Assembly: GCA_000432015.1 (NCBI GenBank)
Contig: HF985476.1
Coordinates: 13,166-22,224, forward strand
Length of the DNA: 9,059 bases
Source: Clostridium sp. CAG:1024
GTDB lineage: Bacteria; Bacillota; Clostridia; Christensenellales; CAG-138
Direction: 5' to 3'
The position numbers and the translations under genes are program-made. Positions 1 through 6,232 of the stretch are shown in pieces. The notes below the pieces were generated by a model. That model saw only the letters and a list, made by a program, of their open reading frames with translations. It had not been told where the DNA came from and did no database searches. The stretch's first letter is position 1; each line of letters starts with the position of its first letter.

Positions 1-7
1 TCCCCAT
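1..7 (-). CDS. Possible start of a further minus-strand gene, cut by the window edge
   Basis: On the minus strand an ATG lies at 7-5, 24 nt after the IclR stop codon, preceded by an A/G-rich stretch (AGAAGAAAGAA) that is only a weak ribosome-binding site. Only two codons are visible, so nothing can be said about a product. It is listed because an IclR regulator is often followed closely by, or lies near, the catabolic gene it controls. It could equally be chance. Confidence 0.2.
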
Positions 8-31
8 TTCTTTCTTCTGTTGTTCTTCAAA

Positions 32-823
32 TCAGATGCTGCCTGCGCTCAGCTCTCTCGAAATCTTCTTCGCAATATGAACCACGTCCGCGATCAAATT
101 GTCGATCGGAGACGGCACACGCCCGATGGGAATGGAAATACTGATCGCGCCCGCACACTCGCCGCTGTTTTCAAAGAACACCGGCGCGCCGCAGCAATAC
201 AGTCCGTTTTCCCCCTCCATATTGTCGATCGCATACCCCGTGCGGCGAATGACCTCCAACTGCTCCCGGAGCTGCATTTCCGTACTGATCGAATTTGGCG
301 TGTATTTTCGAAACTCGATCCTTGAGATGATGCTGTTCTGTTTCGCAGGATCGGCAAAGGCAAGAATACACTTGCCGCAGGAAGAAATCTGAATCTTTCG
401 CGTTCCCCCGACCTCCGGCGTCGCAAAAAAGCTGCGATTTGCGTTGATCTTCGCGATACAAAGGATCTCGTCCTTATCCGTCCCGACTGAAAAATTGACC
501 GTTTCGTTATACCGCTGCGAAAGCTCTTGGAGAAACGGCTGCGCCTTCTGCGCCATTTCCTGATAGAGCCGCACGTTGCTTCCAAGGATAAAACAGCCGA
601 TCCCGAGCCGGTATTTCCCGTTGTCGGCGTTTTTGCTGATGTATCCCACGCTTTCCAGCGTGTTCAAAATGCGGTGCGTCGTGCTGATCGGCATTTCCAA
701 ACGTTCCGCAATGGTGCTGATACTCAGCTCATATTCCGTATGTGAAAACAGCTTTAGTGCCGAAATGGCTTTAATGATCGACTGATTGTGATACTTATTG
801 GATGGGTCGGCGTCTTTTTTCAT
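32..823 (-). CDS. IclR-family transcriptional regulator
   Basis: A 263-residue cytoplasmic DNA-binding regulator of normal IclR length (about 250-270). Residues 14-75 form the N-terminal winged helix-turn-helix: a helix starting SIIKAISALKLF, the STIAERLEMPISTTHRIL recognition region, and a wing around NGKYRLG. Residues 80-258 match the IclR effector-binding domain, with the NFSVGTDKDEILCIAK strand, the SSCGKCILAF segment and NGLYCCGAPVF near 207-217. Effectors of this family are usually small organic acids or aromatic/sugar acids bound in the C-terminal domain; the effector here cannot be predicted. The start is the ATG at 823, with AAAAGGA at 836-830 at good spacing. The gene lies downstream of the MATE gene on the same strand but has its own strong promoter and a leader of about 120 nt holding a perfect 17-bp palindrome, a possible autoregulatory site. 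Its target genes may be left of the window. The family is near certain, the targets unknown. Confidence 0.95.
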   Translation of the reverse strand: MKKDADPSNKYHNQSIIKAISALKLFSHTEYELSISTIAERLEMPISTTHRILNTLESVGYISKNADNGKYRLGIGCFILGSNVRLYQEMAQKAQPFLQELSQRYNETVNFSVGTDKDEILCIAKINANRSFFATPEVGGTRKIQISSCGKCILAFADPAKQNSIISRIEFRKYTPNSISTEMQLREQLEVIRRTGYAIDNMEGENGLYCCGAPVFFENSGECAGAISISIPIGRVPSPIDNLIADVVHIAKKISRELSAGSI

Positions 824-859
824 CGATTATCCTTTTCCCGTTCTTTTCAGTCTGAACGC

Positions 860-876
860 ATATGATGTTTTCATAT
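860..876. promoter_or_regulatory. 17-bp palindrome in the IclR leader, possible operator
   Basis: ATATGA and TCATAT are perfect inverted arms separated by TGTTT. IclR-family operators are typically short palindromes of about this size. The site lies about 70-85 nt downstream of the predicted IclR transcription start, so it could act as a roadblock or autoregulatory site. It might also be a chance AT-rich palindrome. Confidence 0.35.
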
Positions 877-951
877 CGATAGCGGCGGACGAAGTCCCGG
901 CTGTTTTCCTGCGCGCACAAATACTCGAACAATTCTATCGACTGTTCTTCT

Positions 952-980
952 ATTATAGTGGGAAATCGACGCTTTTTCAA
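952..980 (-). promoter_or_regulatory. Sigma-A promoter of the IclR gene
   Basis: Read on the minus strand, TTGAAA (980-975) is followed after exactly 17 nt by TATAAT (957-952), a near-consensus housekeeping promoter. Transcription would start near 945, leaving about 120 nt before the IclR ATG. No hairpin-plus-T-run terminator is visible between the MATE stop and this promoter, so MATE read-through into IclR remains possible. Confidence 0.75.
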
Positions 981-1013
981 CTGCGGTTTTTGCGCGGTCA
1001 TATGTCAGTGCCG

Positions 1014-2384
1014 CTATGCAGCCCCGGTTTCGGCCGATCGTTCCCCGGCGTCCTGCGGCGGCAGCAGCGTTTCTCTGCGCAACGCATAAAAGCCATAGCC
1101 TGCCGCATCCGCAAGCAGCCAACCGATCGGGATGGCGATCCAGACGCCGATCTCCCCCAGCGTCCCCGCGACCGCATAGGCGAGCGCGACCCGCGTGCCG
1201 AGGGAGATGACCGTAAGAACAAGGCTCATGCCGGGACGCTCAACGGCGCGGTAAAACCCATAGAGCAGCATCAGGCATCCGATGCCCGCATAGCAGGCGC
1301 CCTCGATGCGGAGATACAAAACGCCGCTGGCCAACACCTCCGTCTCTCCCGCCTGCACAAAGATCCGCAGCAGCGGTTCCGCAAAGCAGACCACTGCCGC
1401 CGAGATCGCACAGCAAACGAGAACGCTGGTGCCCGTCGCTTTCCGGAACCCGTTTCGCAGCCGCTCGCGGTGTCCCGCGCCGTAATTCTGCGCAACAAAG
1501 GTCGAAAATGCATTCGCGAAATCCTGTGCAGGCAGATACGCAAAGGAATCGATCTTTACAGCCGCCGCAAATGCCGCCATCGTGACCGGTCCGAAGCTGT
1601 CTACGAGCCGCTGCACCATAAGGATTCCGAAGTTCATCGAGGACTGCTGCGCGCAGGTCAGCAGCGACAAGTTCAGCAACTCCCGTAGAACGTCCGCGCG
1701 GAAATGCAAATGCGCCCGCGTCGGCAAAAAATCACGGCAACCGTGCAGCACATACAAAAGAAGTCCGATCCCCGCGACATACTGTGCCGCCACCGTGGCG
1801 GTCGCCGCTCCGGCGATTCCCCAATGGAATACCAGCACAAAGAGCAGATCCAATCCGACATTCAGCAGCGTTGCCGCGCCGAGGAACCAGAGCGGCGCAA
1901 CGGAATTGCCGACCGCACGCAAAAAGCAGGCAAGAAAATTGTATAAAAACGTCGCCGCAAGCCCTGCAAAAATGATCTGCAGGTATTCGCGCATGTCCGC
2001 ATACAGTTCCGTCGGGATCTGCAAAAAATGCAAAATAGGGTCAAGCAGCGCATAGGCCGCGAGATCCAGCAGCAACGTCACGGCAAAGATCAGGACAAAT
2101 GCGTGTACTGCCGCACTGCGAAGCCTATCCCGATCCCGTTTGCCGAAGCAGATGGAGAACATCGCGCCCGCGCCTATGGAAAGGCCGAGAAACACCGACG
2201 TCAAAAACGTCATGAGCGTATACGCCGAGCCGACCGCCGCCAATGCGTTTTTGCCGAGCGCCTGTCCTACGATCAGAGTGTCCGCGATATTATAAAACTG
2301 TTGCAGCAGATCTCCCGCAGCCATGGGCAGCGCGAACAGCAGCAACGCTTTTGTGATACTTCCTTTCGTCAGATCCCTGTACAT
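1014..2384 (-). CDS. MATE-family efflux transporter
   Basis: A 456-residue inner-membrane protein of standard MATE length, with about 12 hydrophobic segments in two similar halves. MATE pumps export cationic drugs or metabolites in exchange for Na+ or H+. Diagnostic features are the N-terminal TKGSITKALLLFALP, QQFYNIADTLIVGQALG (about 28-44), the FGKRD loop (80-84) after the second segment, and its second-half counterpart QNYGAGH (299-305), which reflects the internal pseudo-symmetry. The C-terminus ends in a short polar tail (about 437-456). The start at 2384 is the first ATG before the conserved region; its ribosome-binding site is weak (AGAAG about 8 nt upstream). It is driven by its own promoter, and the divergently transcribed flavoenzyme lies upstream. 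The substrate cannot be told from sequence, and no link to the flavoenzyme is shown beyond adjacency. Confidence 0.95.
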   Translation of the reverse strand: MYRDLTKGSITKALLLFALPMAAGDLLQQFYNIADTLIVGQALGKNALAAVGSAYTLMTFLTSVFLGLSIGAGAMFSICFGKRDRDRLRSAAVHAFVLIFAVTLLLDLAAYALLDPILHFLQIPTELYADMREYLQIIFAGLAATFLYNFLACFLRAVGNSVAPLWFLGAATLLNVGLDLLFVLVFHWGIAGAATATVAAQYVAGIGLLLYVLHGCRDFLPTRAHLHFRADVLRELLNLSLLTCAQQSSMNFGILMVQRLVDSFGPVTMAAFAAAVKIDSFAYLPAQDFANAFSTFVAQNYGAGHRERLRNGFRKATGTSVLVCCAISAAVVCFAEPLLRIFVQAGETEVLASGVLYLRIEGACYAGIGCLMLLYGFYRAVERPGMSLVLTVISLGTRVALAYAVAGTLGEIGVWIAIPIGWLLADAAGYGFYALRRETLLPPQDAGERSAETGAA

Positions 2385-2418
2385 ACGTCAACTTCTACCC
2401 GTCAAAGCGTTTCCATCG

Positions 2419-2447
2419 ATTGTATCGCGGCGCATGGAAAAAAGCAA
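2419..2447 (-). promoter_or_regulatory. Probable promoter of the MATE gene
   Basis: On the minus strand, TTGCTT (2447-2442) and TACAAT (2424-2419) are separated by 17 nt. The predicted start near 2412 leaves a short leader of about 28 nt before the MATE ATG. Both boxes deviate slightly from consensus. Confidence 0.55.
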
Positions 2448-2674
2448 TCCCGATTTATGGTTCGGAGGCTCCCTTTTGCCGTCTCCCGCAGCGTAGTGTG
2501 CCAGCCCTCCAAGTACGCTCTCCATGCGAACGCGCCGCCCGTTGTCACCGCTCCGTCCGGCTTCCTGTCAGAACGATATGCCGCCTTGCGCAGAAGCAAG
2601 GGCGCGCGCTCGAACCGTTGCCCTCATCCCGTGCGTCAGCCGGCTCGCACGACGGCTGCCCGCGGCGTATTTCC

Positions 2675-2703
2675 TTGTCAAGCCGCGACTTGTGTTTTAT
2701 AAT
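2675..2703 (+). promoter_or_regulatory. Sigma-A promoter of the flavoenzyme gene
   Basis: TTGTCA (2675-2680) is followed after 17 nt by a perfect TATAAT (2698-2703). Transcription would begin near 2710, giving a leader of about 80 nt. A small hairpin (CGATG 2742-2746 with CATCG 2753-2757) lies in the leader. This is among the best-formed promoters in the window and suggests substantial expression when not repressed. Confidence 0.8.
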
Positions 2704-2790
2704 AGAAGTGATTGCAAAACCGTTTCATTGCGCGTCGGCCGCGATGCGCTTTCATCGATGACCACGAAGGATATGGAAGGGAGATACGCT

Positions 2791-4839
2791 GTGAAAAAAG
2801 AACTGGAATCCTTGTTGACCCCATGGAAGATCGGCAATGTGGAGATCAAGAACCGCATCGTCCTGACCTCGATGGGCGGCACGAACCTCTTTGGCTGGAT
2901 GGAGATCAACCACTTTGATGAGGCAGGCGCACGCTTCATCATGGAAGTCGCAAAGAACAACGTGGGTCTCGTTCTCCCCGGCTGTCAGCCGGTGTACAAC
3001 CCCATGTACGGGCAATGGCTCCACAAAAAGCAGAAAATGTACGACGATCTTGCAAAATGGATGCCGGAATTTCACAAAACCGGTGCGAAGCTGTTTGTGC
3101 AGCTGACCGCAGGTTTCGGCCGCAGCTTCACCGTCTCCGAAATGATGGAGAAGCTGTACAACAACAAGGTGCTGCGCGTGCTGTCCAAGCCCGTCATGGA
3201 TCTCGACAAGATCACCGCAAGCGCAAGCCCCGCCCCGAACCGCTGGTCAGACAAGCTCCCCTCCCGCGAAATGACCAAGGCGGAGATCCAGCAGTTTATT
3301 GATTCCTTTGCAAAGTCCGCAAAGAAGCTGAAGGACGCGGGTGTGGACGGCGTTGAGGTCCATGCTGTACATGAAGGGTATCTGCTCGATCAGTTTACGC
3401 TGCACTACGTCAACAAGCGTACCGACGAATACGGCGGCAGCCTCGAGAACCGCTACCGCTTTGCCGCGGAGATCGTCAAGGCGATCAAAGCCGCCTGCGG
3501 ACAGGATTTCCCGGTTTCGCTGCGCTATTCCGTCGTGTCCAAGACGAAGGGGATGCGGCAGGGCGCGTTGCCCGGCGAGGACTACGTCGAGGTCGGCCGA
3601 GACATGGCGGAATCCGAGATCGCCGCGAAGTATTTGCAGGATGCGGGCTATGATATGCTCAACTGCGATAACGGCACCTATGACGCATGGTACTGGGCGC
3701 ATCCGCCGATCTACATGCCGGAGAACTGCAACCTCGAAGAGGTCGAGCATATCCGGAAATTCGTGGATATCCCTGTCGTCTGCGCAGGCCGTATGACGCT
3801 GGAAGCCGCCGCAAAATCCATAGCGGAGGGCGGAATCGACGGCGCAGGCTTCGCAAGAAACTTCCTTGCCGACCCCGCGTGGTTCACCAAAGTGCTCGAG
3901 GATCGTGAAGCGAACATCCGGCCCTGCATCCTCTGCCACAACGGCTGTTTCAACATGTGCCACTACAAGGGCGTGCCGAACGATCAGGATCTCAGTGACT
4001 CGCTGCACCTTGCACGCTGCGCGGTCAATGCTGAAATGATGCAGTGGAACAAGCATCGGATCCAGCCGACAGCGAGCCCCAAGACGATCCGCATCATCGG
4101 CGGCGGCATCGGCGGCATGGAGGTCGCCCGCGTTGCAAAGCTGCGCGGCCACAACCCTGTCGTCTACGAAAAGGCGGACGTGCTGGGCGGCACGTTCATC
4201 CCCGCCTCCGCAGAAAGCTACAAGGGCAAGCTCCGCGATCTGCTCGCATGGTATCGCCGTGAAATGGATCGACTCTGCATCGAAGTGCATCTTTCCACGG
4301 AGATCACGGATCTTTCCGCATTCGGCAGCGATCCAATCGTCGTTGCGACGGGCTCCGTACCGGTCGTGCTGCGCGGCGTTCCCGGCCACGAGCGCATGAT
4401 CGAGGCCTGCGATTTCCTGAACGGCGCTCCGGTCGGCGAGAATGTCGCAGTCATCGGCGGCGGCCTGACGGGCTGCGAAATCGCCTATGAGCTTGCGCTG
4501 CAGGGCAAAAGCGTCTCCGTCATCGAGATGAAAAATGATCTGATCGCGCAGAAGGGCGTGTGCCTTGCGAACAGTTCGTACCTGCGCGAATGGTTTGCCT
4601 GGAAACAGGTCCCGGTCTATCTTGAAACGACGCTGAAGGAGGTCCGCGACGGCGCTGTCGTCTGCACGGACAAGGACGGCAAAGAGATCGAGATCGCCTG
4701 CGACTCCGTCATTTCCTCGGTCGGCTACAAGCCCGCGCCGCTCCCGGCAAGCAACGTAACGCTCGTCGGCGACTGCAAACAGGTCGGAAACCTGCGCAGT
4801 GTCATTTGGGGCGCATACGAAGCCGCGATGAAACTGTAA
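2791..4839 (+). CDS. Old yellow enzyme / 2-enoate reductase-type FMN, FAD, 4Fe-4S oxidoreductase
   Basis: A 682-residue cytoplasmic flavoenzyme like clostridial 2-enoate reductase, BaiCD/BaiH and 2,4-dienoyl-CoA reductase, which pass NAD(P)H electrons via FAD and 4Fe-4S to FMN to reduce an activated C=C bond. Residues 1-365 are the FMN TIM barrel: LLTPWKIGNVEIKNRIV at 8-24, HAVHEGYLLDQF at 191-202 (Tyr197 aligns with the dienoyl-CoA reductase catalytic Tyr), NKRTDEYGGSLENRYRF at 208-224, and YDAWYWAHPP at 297-306, typical of the enoate-reductase branch. Cys379, Cys382 and Cys386, plus Cys410 (or Cys390), bind 4Fe-4S. GGGIGGME (437-444) is the FAD motif and GGGLTGCE (556-563) the NAD(P)H motif. 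I chose GTG 2791 because GGAAGGGAG (2775-2783) sits 7 nt upstream and the protein then starts nine codons before the conserved TPWKIGN; in-frame ATGs at 2758 and 2773 lack such a site. It appears monocistronic. Substrate (enoate, steroid, bile acid or other) unknown. Confidence 0.93.
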   Translation: MKKELESLLTPWKIGNVEIKNRIVLTSMGGTNLFGWMEINHFDEAGARFIMEVAKNNVGLVLPGCQPVYNPMYGQWLHKKQKMYDDLAKWMPEFHKTGAKLFVQLTAGFGRSFTVSEMMEKLYNNKVLRVLSKPVMDLDKITASASPAPNRWSDKLPSREMTKAEIQQFIDSFAKSAKKLKDAGVDGVEVHAVHEGYLLDQFTLHYVNKRTDEYGGSLENRYRFAAEIVKAIKAACGQDFPVSLRYSVVSKTKGMRQGALPGEDYVEVGRDMAESEIAAKYLQDAGYDMLNCDNGTYDAWYWAHPPIYMPENCNLEEVEHIRKFVDIPVVCAGRMTLEAAAKSIAEGGIDGAGFARNFLADPAWFTKVLEDREANIRPCILCHNGCFNMCHYKGVPNDQDLSDSLHLARCAVNAEMMQWNKHRIQPTASPKTIRIIGGGIGGMEVARVAKLRGHNPVVYEKADVLGGTFIPASAESYKGKLRDLLAWYRREMDRLCIEVHLSTEITDLSAFGSDPIVVATGSVPVVLRGVPGHERMIEACDFLNGAPVGENVAVIGGGLTGCEIAYELALQGKSVSVIEMKNDLIAQKGVCLANSSYLREWFAWKQVPVYLETTLKEVRDGAVVCTDKDGKEIEIACDSVISSVGYKPAPLPASNVTLVGDCKQVGNLRSVIWGAYEAAMKL

Positions 4840-4857
4840 TCGAATTCGCACTATGCA

Positions 4858-4895
4858 AAAGACCGGCGGCATGGAAGATCATGCCGCCGGTCTTT
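4858..4895. terminator. Strong hairpin terminator after the flavoenzyme gene
   Basis: A perfect 16-bp stem: AAAGACCGGCGGCATG (4858-4873) pairs with 4880-4895 around a 6-nt loop. It starts 18 nt after the flavoenzyme stop. The T-rich tail is TCTTTGTTT on the plus strand and TCTTTT on the minus strand, so it can act in both directions between convergent genes. A 12-bp palindrome (GTTTGCGCAAAC, 4896-4907) follows directly. Confidence 0.9.
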
Positions 4896-4928
4896 GTTTG
4901 CGCAAACATTTTCCCGTCTGCACGAACA

Positions 4929-4960
4929 CAAACGAGCCCCGAACTCTTGGGGCTCGTTTG
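4929..4960 (-). terminator. Hairpin terminator of the permease-amidase operon
   Basis: A perfect 12-bp stem: CAAACGAGCCCC (4929-4940) pairs with GGGGCTCGTTTG (4949-4960), with an 8-nt loop. Read on the minus strand the stem ends in GTTTGTGTT, a better T-rich tail than on the plus strand, so it most likely ends the minus-strand operon about 80 nt after the small ORF's stop. It may also back up the flavoenzyme terminator. Confidence 0.75.
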
Positions 4961-5036
4961 CGTCCGCCCGGCCGTACCGTTCGGGAGAATGGGGGGCGCT
5001 TATCTCTTTTCTCCGGGGGATCCCCCAAAGATCCTA

Positions 5037-5267
5037 TTACAGAAACGCTATCATCTTGCAATACAGATCCGCGGCGCAGGTAAACTCGTCGCACCGGATC
5101 GGTTCGATAAAGCTTCGCAGCGGTGCCTGCGTCTCCCAATCCACCATCACCTGCCGATCGGCGATCTGCTCGAGCAGCGCGTCTCTTGTGATCGGATACT
5201 CCACATCGGCCATTGCTTTATGGATGTAGTGGAACAGTCCGGGATAGGAGGGTTTTGTCATTTTCAT
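5037..5267 (-). CDS. Small unknown protein coupled to the amidase gene
   Basis: A 76-residue protein I do not recognise. It is very probably real: its ATG (5267) overlaps the TGA of the amidase gene in an ATGA arrangement, and a perfect AGGAGG (5280-5275) lies 7 nt upstream inside the amidase coding sequence, so translation should be coupled. The protein is soluble, with no signal peptide or membrane segment. It has a central YPITRDALLEQIADRQV region and a C-terminal part with three cysteines in the pattern C-x4-C-x5-C (Cys59, Cys64, Cys70). The overall shape (a YP-T-L helix start, then a short second helix with an acidic/aromatic pattern) loosely recalls small helical DUF2795-type domains, but this is a weak impression. 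As the last gene of a permease-amidase operon it may be an accessory subunit, chaperone or regulator of the amidase; that is inference from position only. Confidence 0.8.
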   Translation of the reverse strand: MKMTKPSYPGLFHYIHKAMADVEYPITRDALLEQIADRQVMVDWETQAPLRSFIEPIRCDEFTCAADLYCKMIAFL

Positions 5268-6202
5268 ACCGTTTCCTCCTCTCGCTTCTGATATGCCGTA
5301 TATCCCATTGACGGATCGCCCTTGCCGCCGCAGTCCGGACAGCTTGCTCCGCGATGACAGAACGAATACATGGGGCTGCTATGCACAGCCTGGCTGCGCA
5401 TTCGGTCAATGATGCCCGGATACAGATCCGCTTTGATGATCCCGGGGCCGCCGTTGCAGGCTTCCGTGATGATATTGCCGTCGGGGCCTACGATCATACT
5501 GCGCCCAAAGCAGGAACGCGTCTCGTTCTTTGCAAAGCCCGAGCAGTTTGCTCCCACCACATAGACCTGGTTGAAATACGCGCTGGCACGATTTGTCAGC
5601 TCCCAGGCATTGTACCACGGATCCATGTAATGCGTCGGCCGGATAATGACGTTCGCCCCCCGATAGGCGGCCTCGCGCCAAATCTCCGGATAGTCACCGT
5701 CGGCACAGATGATAACGCCGAGGCGCGATCCCTTCGGCCCGTCGCACACCGTGCATTCCTTTCCGGGCACGGAGTTTTCAAACGGGATCCACGGGTTCAT
5801 CTTGACATAGCGGTGAACGATGTCGCCTTGATCATTGATGACAAACGCCGTGTTGACATAGCATTTCCCGCTCTCGCTCCTGAGCAGGGGATTCACAACG
5901 CTCCAAACGGAAAGCGCGCGGCAGCGCTCCTGCACACGCCGGATCTGCGGGCTGTCCTCCTCTAGCATGGCTTCTTCAAAGTTCACCGGTGCGAAGCCCT
6001 GAAAGCATGCTTCCGGAAAAACCACCAAGTCAACGCCCGGAAAAGCACTCACAGCCGTGTCCAGATAGTCAAGCACGAGTTCCGTGTTCTCGTTTACTTC
6101 CTCCATGGTTTGCGCACCGATCGGAGCAAACTGTACGCAGCATACGCTAAGCGCCTCCGTCACGATCTTTCCGTTCAGTGCAAACAGGTTTCCGGTATTC
6201 AT
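5264..6202 (-). CDS. Nitrilase-superfamily amidase, aliphatic amidase/formamidase-like
   Basis: A 312-residue cytoplasmic carbon-nitrogen hydrolase. The catalytic residues are visible: Glu64 (VFPEACFQG), Lys134 (RYVKMNPW), Glu142 (IPFENS) and Cys166 (LGVIICADGDYPEIW). Lys134, Glu142 and Cys166 carry the same numbers as in Pseudomonas AmiE, whose Glu is at 59, and ICADGDYPEIWREAAYRGA closely echoes the AmiE/AmiF nucleophile loop. Such enzymes hydrolyse short amides or formamide to acid plus ammonia through a thioester on the Cys. It is about 20-35 residues shorter than AmiE/AmiF and ends in a region with Cys282 and a CPDC pair (288-291) that I do not associate with the family. The start at 6202 has an AAGGGGGG ribosome-binding site at 6218-6211. 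It lies 30 nt after the permease stop, in the same operon, and overlaps the small gene by 4 nt. The permease suggests the true substrate may be a nucleobase-derived or other small ring/amide compound. Nitrilase or carbamoylase activity is an alternative. Confidence 0.9.
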   Translation of the reverse strand: MNTGNLFALNGKIVTEALSVCCVQFAPIGAQTMEEVNENTELVLDYLDTAVSAFPGVDLVVFPEACFQGFAPVNFEEAMLEEDSPQIRRVQERCRALSVWSVVNPLLRSESGKCYVNTAFVINDQGDIVHRYVKMNPWIPFENSVPGKECTVCDGPKGSRLGVIICADGDYPEIWREAAYRGANVIIRPTHYMDPWYNAWELTNRASAYFNQVYVVGANCSGFAKNETRSCFGRSMIVGPDGNIITEACNGGPGIIKADLYPGIIDRMRSQAVHSSPMYSFCHRGASCPDCGGKGDPSMGYTAYQKREEETV

Positions 6203-6232
6203 GACGTTTTCCCCCCTTTTTTCAATTCATAC

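Larger units (their letters stand above)
2385..2790. other. 406-bp divergent intergenic region between the MATE and flavoenzyme genes
   Basis: It holds a minus-strand promoter for the MATE gene near its left end and a plus-strand promoter for the flavoenzyme near its right end. About 230 bp between the two promoters (2448-2674) are GC-rich and not explained. Small inverted repeats there are CCTTGC/GCAAGG (2584-2589/2596-2601) and CAGCCG/CGGCTG (2637-2642/2653-2658); the latter sits just upstream of the flavoenzyme -35 box and could be a regulator site. I see no convincing gene, riboswitch or RNA in it. Short open frames here lack ribosome-binding sites and family resemblance. Confidence 0.7.

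Noticed and set aside
795..1001. Minus-strand 68-codon open frame upstream of and overlapping the IclR start, with a fairly protein-like composition
   Set aside because: Its ATG has no ribosome-binding site, the near-consensus IclR promoter lies inside it, and it overlaps IclR by 29 nt in another frame.
2402..2599. Minus-strand 65-codon frame upstream of the MATE gene
   Set aside because: No ribosome-binding site, no recognisable product, and it crosses the predicted MATE promoter.
2524..2790. In-frame upstream extension of the flavoenzyme by 89 codons, and ATG starts at 2758 and 2773
   Set aside because: The extension spans the promoter and is Arg/Ala-rich without family resemblance. The best ribosome-binding site serves GTG 2791.
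3247..4872. 541-codon open frame antisense to the flavoenzyme gene
   Set aside because: It is a shadow of GC-biased codon use. The sense frame has all flavoenzyme motifs; the antisense frame has no recognisable domain or start site and runs through the terminator.
4929..4960. Hairpin unit that resembles a CRISPR repeat in length and symmetry
   Set aside because: Only one copy is present, with no spacers or cas genes; it fits a terminator between convergent genes.
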